Assembly: GCA_002371375.1 (NCBI GenBank)
Contig: DFIB01000016.1
Coordinates: forward strand, 1 to 12,508
Direction: 5' to 3'
DNA length: 12,508 bases
Origin: Mageeibacillus sp. UBA3708
GTDB taxonomy: Bacteria > Bacillota > Clostridia > Saccharofermentanales > Saccharofermentanaceae
Shown here: piece by piece, positions 7,315 through 12,508 of the stretch
Numbering within the stretch: the stretch's first letter is position 1
Layout of the letters: each line of letters opens with the position of its first letter
The notes under the pieces: model-generated
What the model was told of the DNA's origin: nothing
What the model saw: the letters and a program-made list of their open reading frames with translations, nothing else
The model's database searches: none
Translations under genes and position numbers: made by a program

Positions 7315-7340
7315 CGCGGATATCTCTCTGCCAGGTCTTT
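7305..7340. terminator. Bidirectional terminator between acyltransferase and dehydrogenase genes
   Basis: Perfect 9-pair stem AAAGACCTG (7305-7313) / CAGGTCTTT (7332-7340), overlapping the acyltransferase stop codon. On the minus strand it is followed by a T-rich run (TTTATCTTTATC), so it should end the dehydrogenase transcript well; rightward the T tract is shorter (TTTGTTATG). Confidence 0.7.
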
Positions 7341-7368
7341 GTTATGTCCGTCTGAATTATCAGGATTA

Positions 7369-8364
7369 TTATTCCAGAGGTGTTGTGAGATGTGTGAAGA
7401 TGCCGAGCTTCTGCTGCATATCACCGATGATCTCAACTGACTTGTCCAATGCTTCGCGTTCCTCGTCAGACAGGGGAATGTCGATCGTTCTCTCGATTCC
7501 GTCAGAACCTACGATACAAGGCATCGAGAAACATACATTTGCCCACTTGCCAAACTGGGGACCCATAAGATGTGCGACGGGTACGACGCCCTGCTGGTCG
7601 TTCATGATACGCTCTGTGATATTGGATACTGCCATTGCCACACCGTAGAATGTTGCACCCTTGCCCTTGATTATATCTGCTCCGCTCGTCTTAGTCAGCT
7701 CAGCAATGTGAGTGCGGTCGAGAGTGATGCCGGACTGCTTCTCATAAACAGAAAGGGGGATACCTGCGATGTTTACGGCTGACCAGATAGGCACCTGGCT
7801 GTCACCGTGCTCGCCGAGGATATATCCGCTTATATCTTCAACGTCAACATGAAGTGCTTCACTTATGAAATAACGGAATCTTGCAGAGTCAAGAGATGTT
7901 CCAGAACCGATAACCTGGCCTCTTCTCAGACCTGTCTCCTCAAGAACAGCTGCTGTAACAACGTCAGCAGGATTGGTTACAACGAGGATCAGGGGATTGT
8001 CGTTATATTGCATGATCTTGCGTGCGATGTCACGTGCAATGGCAACATTTGTCTGACCGAGCTCGAGTCTTGTCTGACCCGGCTTCCTGCCGAGACCTGC
8101 AGTGATGATGATGAGCTGGGCGTCCTTGCACTCGTCGTAATCACCTGTCCTTACCCATACCTGACGGTAGAAACCCGTACCGTGCGCGATATCAAGAGCT
8201 GCGGCACCTGCTCTCTGCTGATTAACATCGATCAAAACTATATCATTTGCCTGCATACGGACCATGAGTGTATATGCAATTGCTTCTCCAACGTTACCTG
8301 CACCGATAACAACAACCTTGCTCTTCTGGTGAAAACCAACAGGTTTACGAAGACCTTCAATCAT
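7369..8364 (-). CDS. ldh: L-lactate dehydrogenase family NAD-dependent 2-hydroxyacid dehydrogenase (LDH or MDH)
   Basis: 331 aa, normal for the family. The open frame runs further upstream, but ATG 8364 has GGAGG nine bases ahead and begins just before the nucleotide fold, so it is the start; the gene ends with tandem TAA codons. Visible elements: GAGNVG (21-26) for NAD, Asp46 selecting NAD over NADP, NPAD (131-134), SLDSARFR with Asp159 and Arg162, and GEHGDS with catalytic His186. Arg99 is the mobile-loop arginine. The residue that usually sets substrate, Gln102 in LDH numbering, is Arg93 here (GRKPGQTR), as in malate dehydrogenases, whereas GATFYGVAM keeps the LDH-like Thr. The enzyme may therefore reduce oxaloacetate, pyruvate or both. 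Transcribed alone from its own promoter and ended by a hairpin; divergent from the MATE gene. Confidence 0.92.
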   Translation of the reverse strand: MIEGLRKPVGFHQKSKVVVIGAGNVGEAIAYTLMVRMQANDIVLIDVNQQRAGAAALDIAHGTGFYRQVWVRTGDYDECKDAQLIIITAGLGRKPGQTRLELGQTNVAIARDIARKIMQYNDNPLILVVTNPADVVTAAVLEETGLRRGQVIGSGTSLDSARFRYFISEALHVDVEDISGYILGEHGDSQVPIWSAVNIAGIPLSVYEKQSGITLDRTHIAELTKTSGADIIKGKGATFYGVAMAVSNITERIMNDQQGVVPVAHLMGPQFGKWANVCFSMPCIVGSDGIERTIDIPLSDEEREALDKSVEIIGDMQQKLGIFTHLTTPLE

Positions 8365-8403
8365 AACTTGCCTCCAAAAGTACTTAAAAAATAGCGTAAA
8401 CAT

Positions 8404-8432
8404 ATCGTAGCAAAAAGGATTTATGCAAACAA
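8404..8432 (-). promoter_or_regulatory. Promoter of the dehydrogenase gene
   Basis: On the minus strand, -35 TTGTTT (8432-8427), a 17-base spacer and -10 TACGAT (8409-8404). The predicted start near 8397 gives a leader of about 33 nt with the GGAGG. An alternative pairing, TTGCAT with TATGTT at 18 bases, overlaps it. Confidence 0.5.
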
Positions 8433-8468
8433 GAAAAATTATTAACGCTTTTTGACTAAAATTTCGTA

Positions 8469-8497
8469 TTGATATTCGAAAGATTTGGTGATAATTA
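8469..8497 (+). promoter_or_regulatory. Possible promoter for a leaderless MATE mRNA
   Basis: TTGATA at 8469-8474 with either TAATTA (8492-8497, 17-base spacer) or GATAAT (8490-8495, 15-base spacer) as -10. Either places initiation within a few bases of ATG 8504. No Shine-Dalgarno match stands before that ATG; the nearest purine-rich stretch, TTGGTGATA, overlaps the -10. Confidence 0.35.
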
Positions 8498-8503
8498 TTT
8501 GTA

Positions 8504-9865
8504 ATGCGCAAAAATATCGACATGCTCAACGGTTCATTGTGGGATAAGATACTTTTATTTGTGATCCCGCTTGCTGCAACTACCATGTTGCAGCAGCTTT
8601 TCAATGCCGCGGATGTAGCTGTTGTCGGCCAGTGTGTAGGCAAGGATGCAATGGCGGCTGTCGGAAGTAACAGTGCCATAACGGGCCTGGTAGTCAACCT
8701 TTTCTCGGGGATCGCCCTCGGCGCCAACGTAATAATAGCGCGCTTCATCGGCCAGGGTGAATCCAAAGACATAAGCAGGACGGTGCATACATCCGTCGTG
8801 TTCTCGGTCATAAGCGGAGTCTTGATGGCTCTTGTCGGCGAGACAATATCACGCCCGCTATTATCGCTTTTGGGAGTGCCGGATACTGTTTTTGACATGG
8901 CCCTTACTTATCTCCGGATATTCCTGGCCGGTCTGCCTTTCGTTCTTCTGTATAATTTTGAATCTGCGATATACAGAAGCAGGGGAGATACAAAGACGCC
9001 TCTTATATGCCTCGTGCTGTCGGGAATAGTGAACGTGGGCCTTAATCTGTTGTTTGTTATTGTTTTCAATATGGCTGTAGCCGGAGTTGCACTGGCAACT
9101 GTGATCTCGAACGCTCTCAGCAGTATCATACTGTTCATAATGCTGATGAAGCGCGATGATGACTTCAGGATCAGCATTTCCGGCCTCTCGATCGATCTGA
9201 GGCTGCTCCTTAAGATCCTCAAGATAGGACTTCCCGCGGGTATTCAGGGCAGTATGTTCTCGATAGCAAATATTATTATCCAGTCAGCCGTCAACAGTCT
9301 CGGACCGGTTGTGATGGCCGCGTCATCGGCTGCCTTTAATATTGAGATCATGGCATATTACTGGGTCAATGCTTTCGGGCAGGCAACGACCACATTTATC
9401 GGACAGAATTACGGCGCAGGCAATATCCCGAGATGCCGGAAGATATTCAGATTATCGCTCCTGATGACCTGCGGAACGACTATGTTAATGTCATCGATCA
9501 TCATGTTCACGGGCCCATGGCTGTTGTCATTCTTCAACGGCGAGCCGGAAGTGATCGAGCTCGGAATGATAAGAGTTACGGCAATAGTGGGATTTGAGGT
9601 GATCAACGCGCTTGTTGACTCCTCGTCAGGTGCAATGCGCGGATACGGGAGGTCTCTTGCTCCGGCAATCCTGTCGCTTATCGGAATCTGCGGTCTGAGA
9701 ATAGTGTGGGTATATACTGTTTTTGCTGCCGATCCGTCATTTACAAGCCTGATGGCGGTCTATCCCGTCAGCTGGATCGTTACGTCAACAATGATATTTA
9801 TTGCTTATTTTATTCTTATCAGGCAGGTGTCTTCTGCGAAGAGCACTTATCATCACGCGCTGTAA
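8504..9865 (+). CDS. MATE-family multidrug/cation antiporter
   Basis: 453 aa with about twelve hydrophobic helices in two related halves, the size and layout of MATE transporters. Family features include the opening GSLWDKILLFVIPLAATTMLQQL, the helix-1/2 segment NAADVAVVGQ followed by AMAAVGSN, FSGIALGANVIIARFIGQG, the YRSRGDTKTP loop (about 162-171) at the end of the first half, and in the second half PAGIQGSMFSIANIIIQ and FGQATTTFIGQNYGAGN. It exports cationic drugs or metabolites using a sodium or proton gradient across the cytoplasmic membrane; substrate is not predictable. An in-frame TAA lies four codons upstream of ATG 8504, so there is no earlier start. No convincing terminator follows; only a short CAGAA/TTCTG hairpin without a T run. 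Confidence 0.92.
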   Translation: MRKNIDMLNGSLWDKILLFVIPLAATTMLQQLFNAADVAVVGQCVGKDAMAAVGSNSAITGLVVNLFSGIALGANVIIARFIGQGESKDISRTVHTSVVFSVISGVLMALVGETISRPLLSLLGVPDTVFDMALTYLRIFLAGLPFVLLYNFESAIYRSRGDTKTPLICLVLSGIVNVGLNLLFVIVFNMAVAGVALATVISNALSSIILFIMLMKRDDDFRISISGLSIDLRLLLKILKIGLPAGIQGSMFSIANIIIQSAVNSLGPVVMAASSAAFNIEIMAYYWVNAFGQATTTFIGQNYGAGNIPRCRKIFRLSLLMTCGTTMLMSSIIMFTGPWLLSFFNGEPEVIELGMIRVTAIVGFEVINALVDSSSGAMRGYGRSLAPAILSLIGICGLRIVWVYTVFAADPSFTSLMAVYPVSWIVTSTMIFIAYFILIRQVSSAKSTYHHAL

Positions 9866-10350
9866 CAGAACGGTGATTCTGTGCATGATGTGTAGTCATC
9901 CGGCCGGTAATCTGTGTGAGTAACCGTCGACTGTGTATTGTCGTGCCCCGCAGCACCATATGTCAGACCATATTATTCCCCCGTTCTGTTGGTTCTTCAC
10001 GGAATCAGTGGGAATTGGTGTCTGATGTCTGACTTGAGTTCTGACTTGAGTTCTGACGGGGCAGTATACTGCTCAATGTACGCTGCCGACATTGAGCTTT
10101 ACTCTGCATGTCCAACCGGCTTATCCGTTGCGGTTCCTGGGGGGGGGGAGACGAATCGTTCACGAATGTATCTACATTCCTGCACTGAAATGTTTGTTTT
10201 TCAGCAAACATGTTCCGGTAAAGCCGGATTCGTGGCTTGCAGTTCCACGCTGGAGGAACGGGTAGGGGCAGCGGCAGCGGAGAATTTCGGTTTTGAAATG
10301 TATACGTAAATGTTCAAGCCGCTCATACGATCAGATTTAGCTTCATTTAC
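9866..10350. other. Gene-free segment rich in short hairpins
   Basis: No reading frame here has a ribosome binding site or protein-like composition. Inverted repeats are frequent: GCTCAATGT/ACATTGAGC (10071-10079 with 10089-10097), GAATGTA/TACATTC (10164-10179), ATGTTTG/CAAACAT (10190-10196 with 10205-10211), TCCGG/CCGGA (10214-10228) and CGTGG/CCACG (10231-10249). A long-range 10-base match joins 9864-9873 with 9981-9990, though one such match is expected by chance in a region this size. A G10 homopolymer occupies 10139-10148. It may be part of a structured RNA together with the elements that follow, or decayed DNA. Confidence 0.5.
10028..10057. repeat. 12-base tandem repeat, 2.5 copies
   Basis: TCTGACTTGAGT repeated exactly at 10028-10039 and 10040-10051, followed by a half copy TCTGAC at 10052-10057. 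The copies are identical, pointing to recent slippage. It lies outside any credible gene. Confidence 0.85.
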
Positions 10351-10478
10351 TGTTTCCGCAAGATCCAGAGATTTTTCCGAAGAAATTTCGGAAAAATTTC
10401 AGATTCTTGCGGATTCCGAAGGATTTAAGATTTCTTCCGAAGATTCTTCGGAAGAAATGCCTTTTTTCTTCGGAAACG
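10351..10478. repeat. Structured repeat element, copy A
   Basis: 128 bases beginning TGTTTCCGCA and ending CGGAAACG. It comprises two half-units, each an outer stem around an inner hairpin. Half 1: outer TCCGCAAGA (10355-10363) / TCTTGCGGA (10405-10413), inner ATTTTTCCGAA (10371-10381) / TTCGGAAAAAT (10387-10397). Half 2: outer TTCCGAAG (10414-10421) / CTTCGGAA (10468-10475), inner a perfect 14-base inverted repeat ATTTCTTCCGAAGA (10430-10443) / TCTTCGGAAGAAAT (10445-10458). It matches copy B along its length; differences in the stems are largely compensatory. The strand of any transcript is undetermined. Confidence 0.85.
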
Positions 10479-10683
10479 TTATTGATAGATGTGAGTGAGC
10501 AGGAGATAACAAGCAGTCCATGCCGATCCGGCCACCCAAGCCACCACCTGTGAAGCCCGCTCGTGCTCAAAGAAGTTCCGGGGCAAGTCTTTGAGCTGTC
10601 ACGGAATGATTCTGTGAATAAAGTAATCTGCTGGCTCGATGATCGGTGGTTAGAACGACAGATGACAGCAGGGCTGAGGATGA
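10479..10683. other. Spacer between repeat copies, with two hairpins
   Basis: No gene. Two local stems stand next to each other: GCTCAAAGA (10565-10573) / TCTTTGAGC (10588-10596), nine perfect pairs with a 14-base loop, and TCACGGAA (10599-10606) / TTCTGTGA (10610-10617), eight pairs with one G-T and a TGA loop. They lie in line with the flanking repeat stems and may belong to the same folded unit. Confidence 0.5.
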
Positions 10684-10810
10684 TGTTTCCGCAAGATTTT
10701 AAGATTTTTCCGCAATATTTGCGGAAAAATTTCAGATTCTTGCGGAATCCGCGAGATTTTAAGATTTTTCCGCATTTTCCGCGGAAGACTTACCGTTTTC
10801 TGCGGAAACG
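10684..10810. repeat. Structured repeat element, copy B
   Basis: 127 bases with the same ends as copy A. Half 1: outer stem TTCCGCAAGA (10687-10696) / TCTTGCGGAA (10738-10747), ten perfect pairs; inner ATTTTTCCGCAA (10704-10715) / TTGCGGAAAAAT (10719-10730), twelve perfect pairs with a TAT loop. Half 2: outer TCCGC-g-AGA / TCTGCGGA (8 pairs, one bulge) and inner TTTTCCGC (10766-10773) / GCGGAAGA (10781-10788). The 26-base segments at 10689-10714 and 10749-10774 are direct repeats with one mismatch at a 60-base period, showing that the element arose by internal duplication. The first and last nine bases GTTTCCGCA / TGCGGAAAC can also close the whole element. Confidence 0.87.
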
Positions 10811-10816
10811 ATATTA

Positions 10817-10838
10817 CCGGGGCGGTCTGGCCGCCCGG
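10817..10838. other. GC-rich hairpin next to copy B
   Basis: CCGGGGCGG (10817-10825) / CCGCCCGG (10831-10838): eight G-C pairs with one bulged G and loop TCTGG. There is no T run on either side, so it is not an intrinsic terminator. It follows copy B by six bases. Confidence 0.6.
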
Positions 10839-10839
10839 A

Positions 10840-10973
10840 TCCTGAATCAAGCAATGGCTTCCTTCTATCCGACAGGCGTCCCTCTCTTCCTGCGGACACC
10901 TCTTCCCTCAAAGACCAAAACCCTGCCCCGGAACACACTCACCCCATTTTCTTAATATAATTTAAATTAATAG
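10840..10973. other. Pyrimidine-rich tract and AT-rich block
   Basis: From about 10853 to 10960 the plus strand is strongly C/T-biased with few G, without a credible gene on either strand. It ends in an almost pure A/T block (about 10955-10972, AATATAATTTAAATTAA) immediately upstream of a -35 box, which looks like an UP element for the rpoD-operon promoter. Confidence 0.45.
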
Positions 10974-11001
10974 TTGACATACAAAACTTTCCGAGTAAAA
11001 T
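10974..11001 (+). promoter_or_regulatory. Strong promoter of the zinc-ribbon/rpoD operon
   Basis: TTGACA at 10974-10979, 16-base spacer, TAAAAT at 10996-11001, preceded by an AT-rich block. Initiation is expected near 11008, leaving about 138 nt of leader before the first gene. Confidence 0.75.
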
Positions 11002-11007
11002 ATACAG

Positions 11008-11145
11008 TGCACTTTAATGCCGTACTATGCCCTGAAGGCGGGAAAGGTCCGATGATAATGGACGACAGCTTACTTAAGCAACATATATTTTCGGGGTGCA
11101 TGGTCTGTGTTTAGTGTGATACTTTGATACAAAGGCAGGACATTA
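11008..11145 (+). other. Untranslated leader with possible RNA structure
   Basis: The leader can close on itself by TGCACTTT (11008-11015) with GGGGTGCA (11093-11100), five Watson-Crick plus three T-G pairs. It encloses small stems such as GTCC/GGAC (around 11047-11063) and GCTT/AAGC (around 11068-11079). I cannot match it to a riboswitch class I know. It could be a regulatory leader or simply unstructured. Confidence 0.35.
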
Positions 11146-11955
11146 ATGGCTACAAAGCAAGGTATGTGCAAGAACTGCGGTTCTCTGATCATTTTTGATG
11201 ACAGGAATGAGAATTGCGAATGCATCTTTTGCCATTGCATTTTTCCGGGTGCAGAGGCGGTTAAGATACTTGAGAATCCGGATGATTACACTTTCGCGAA
11301 TGAGGAGATAGCTGAGACCTCGGAATCCACACATTTTTACGCTACCAAGGTGAACCCTGACATGATCGAGTCCGCCGTGGCACGTGACAGGGCCATGAAG
11401 GCTAAGGAGGATTCGGGATCCATCAAGCCGTCTGATTTTGAGATCTCGCCTAATGATGTCAAGGCTCCGGCGAAGCTTAAGGCTATACTTATCGGTGCAA
11501 CGGCATTGCTGGTTATCCTGATCATTGCGGTCGCTTACCCGTTCTATAATTCGAGGAAGAAGCTTAAGAAGGAGATATCTGAGGGCATCTCCGTACTCAA
11601 TGAGATCGTCAATATCGACACATCTGCTGACGAGGCAGGCAATGCAAAGGGGTATACGATCTACGGGCAGTCATGCCAGTTCATAAAGCTCGCAGTTCCT
11701 TCGCAGATCACAGAAGATAAGTGCAAGCAGCTGTTTGAGAAGTACACTGACCTTCGCGCAGAGAAGGCGGATATCACATCTGATAAGATGAAGGGCGTCA
11801 CAATGGAGATTTTTGTCAGCAACGGAATCTATGAGGTGACAGGAGAAGGTGGAGTTATCAGTGTTGCTTTCACCGAGGATGCACCTGTTGCGGCACCTGC
11901 AACGTCGGATGTGGCATCAGAGGCAACAACGGAAGCAACATCAGAGTCGAAGTGA
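11146..11955 (+). CDS. Zinc-ribbon single-pass membrane protein of unknown function
   Basis: 269 aa; ATG 11146 with AAAGGCAGGA upstream. The N-terminus is a small zinc-ribbon-like knuckle pair: Cys8-x2-Cys11 and Cys26-x2-Cys29, with extra Cys24 and Cys31. A polar region (35-110) rich in Glu/Asp/Lys is followed by one hydrophobic helix (about 112-133, ILIGATALLVILIIAVAYPF) with RKK on its far side, and then a ~110-residue domain (about 138-248). The last 25 residues are a low-complexity Ala/Thr/Glu/Ser tail. If the Cys-rich end is cytoplasmic, the C-terminal domain is outside. I do not recognise the family. It is 12 bases upstream of rpoD with no terminator between, so the two are co-transcribed; in many Firmicutes dnaG holds this position. 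Confidence 0.88.
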   Translation: MATKQGMCKNCGSLIIFDDRNENCECIFCHCIFPGAEAVKILENPDDYTFANEEIAETSESTHFYATKVNPDMIESAVARDRAMKAKEDSGSIKPSDFEISPNDVKAPAKLKAILIGATALLVILIIAVAYPFYNSRKKLKKEISEGISVLNEIVNIDTSADEAGNAKGYTIYGQSCQFIKLAVPSQITEDKCKQLFEKYTDLRAEKADITSDKMKGVTMEIFVSNGIYEVTGEGGVISVAFTEDAPVAAPATSDVASEATTEATSESK

Positions 11956-11967
11956 CAGGGAGATTAT

Positions 11968-12508
11968 ATGTCAACAGATCTTAATTTAGCTATTGAACAG
12001 ATGAAGCAGAAGGCGGAGAGGAATAACAAGGTCCTCTCATCAAGCGATTTGGATGCGATCTCCAATGATTACGACATCATGCCTGATGACATGGACAGGA
12101 TCACGAACGAGCTGGAGAAGTCCGGATACAAGATCGAAGATCTCTTTCCGGATGCTCTTGTCCTCGACGGAAGGGAGGACGAGATCCCGGTTGATGACTC
12201 CGTCAGAATGTATCTCAAGGAGATAGGGAAGATCGAGCTTCTCAAGGCTGACGAGGAGAAGGAGCTTGCTTCCAGGATGGCAGAAGGCGATGAGGAAGCC
12301 AAGAACAAGCTCATCGAATCCAATTTGAGACTTGTGGTATCCATCGCGAAGAAATACATGAACAGAGGCTTGTCTCTGCTCGACCTCATTCAGGAGGGCA
12401 ATATCGGTCTTATCAAAGCTGTCGACAAGTTCGATTATCAGAAAGGCTTCAAGTTCTCCACATATGCCACATGGTGGATCCGCCAGGCGATCACCAGAGC
12501 GATTGCCG
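11968..12508 (+). CDS. rpoD: RNA polymerase primary sigma factor RpoD/SigA (N-terminal part)
   Basis: 180 codons visible from ATG 11968 (AGGGAGA seven bases upstream); the rest is beyond the window. Residues 24-58 are a short region 1.1-like segment ([19 protein letters not shown] then [10 protein letters not shown]). Region 1.2 follows at about 75-108 ([17 protein letters not shown], then [11 protein letters not shown]). Region 2 is at about 113-180: [32 protein letters not shown] and [20 protein letters not shown], the last covering promoter melting and -10 recognition. These are near-invariant in group 1 sigma factors, so this is the housekeeping factor directing core RNA polymerase to TTGACA/TATAAT promoters such as those seen in this window. 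Regions 3 and 4 cannot be checked. Confidence 0.96.
   Translation, partial: MSTDLNLAIEQMKQKAERNNKVLSSSDLDAISNDYDIMPDDMDRITNELEKSGYKIEDLFPDALVLDGREDEIPVDDSVRMYLKEIGKIELLKADEEKELASRMAEGDEEAKNKLIESNLRLVVSIAKKYMNRGLSLLDLIQEGNIGLIKAVDKFDYQKGFKFSTYATWWIRQAITRAIA

Noticed and set aside
8365..8898. Upstream extension of the dehydrogenase frame
   Set aside because: Open only by chance through the intergenic region and antisense to the MATE gene; ATG 8364 has a strong ribosome binding site and starts just before the NAD fold.
9864..9990. Terminal inverted repeat of a mobile element (AACAGAACGG with CCGTTCTGTT)
   Set aside because: About one 10-base inverted match is expected by chance in this region, there is no transposase, and no target-site duplication is visible.
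9938..10309. 123-residue frame in the gene-free region
   Set aside because: TTG start without ribosome site, odd Cys/Ser-rich composition, crosses a 12-base tandem repeat and a G10 run.
10351..10810. CRISPR array
   Set aside because: Repeats are long, only two, internally palindromic and diverged, without regular unique spacers; no cas genes are present.
10563..10955. 130-residue frame across repeat copy B
   Set aside because: Its repeated FPQ/RK-rich translation is simply the palindromic stems read as codons; copy A does not conserve the frame.
11038..11070. RNase P-like or known riboswitch core in the rpoD-operon leader
   Set aside because: A GGAAAGGTCC stretch recalls conserved RNA motifs, but the other required conserved elements are absent.

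Overview
This window looks like chromosomal DNA from a Clostridia-class Firmicute, probably from a gut or rumen lineage. The evidence is strong AGGAGG-type ribosome binding sites, consensus TTGACA/TATAAT promoters, short lipoproteins with Ser/Thr/Pro-rich linkers, a clostridial-type MATE transporter and a SigA/RpoD-type sigma factor. I cannot assign genus or species from the sequence alone. No integrase, transposase, phage gene or CRISPR array is visible.

Left part (1-3930). A leftward, window-truncated cytidylate-kinase-like protein carries an unusual C-terminal extension. Back to back with it lies a tRNA-Thr(TGT) behind a perfect consensus promoter and followed by a strong terminator. A secreted lipoprotein with a possible RsiV-like domain starts 27 bases after that terminator. 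It ends tail to tail on a membrane diguanylate cyclase, the two stop codons sharing the four bases TTAA. A second, unrecognised lipoprotein follows on the minus strand with its own terminator.

Middle part (3930-9865). A three-gene rightward operon with overlapping reading frames encodes a small membrane protein, a membrane-anchored glycerophosphodiester phosphodiesterase and an acyltransferase-3 membrane protein; envelope or lipid-derivative remodelling is the likely theme. A hairpin that can act in both directions separates it from a leftward 2-hydroxyacid dehydrogenase of the L-LDH family, which has arginine where LDHs normally have the pyruvate-selecting glutamine. A divergent MATE efflux gene follows.

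Right part (9866-12508). About 1.28 kb contains no convincing gene but is dense in inverted repeats. Its core is two diverged copies (10351-10478 and 10684-10810) of a ~128-base element. Each copy is built from two ~60-base half-units, and each half-unit folds as an outer stem enclosing an inner hairpin. Copies differ mainly by paired, compensatory changes, so the fold seems to be conserved rather than the sequence. This is the least explained part of the window and the best candidate for something undescribed (a structured RNA, or a palindromic selfish repeat). After it come an AT-rich block, a strong promoter, a ~138-nt leader, a zinc-ribbon membrane protein and then the primary sigma factor gene rpoD, cut by the window end.
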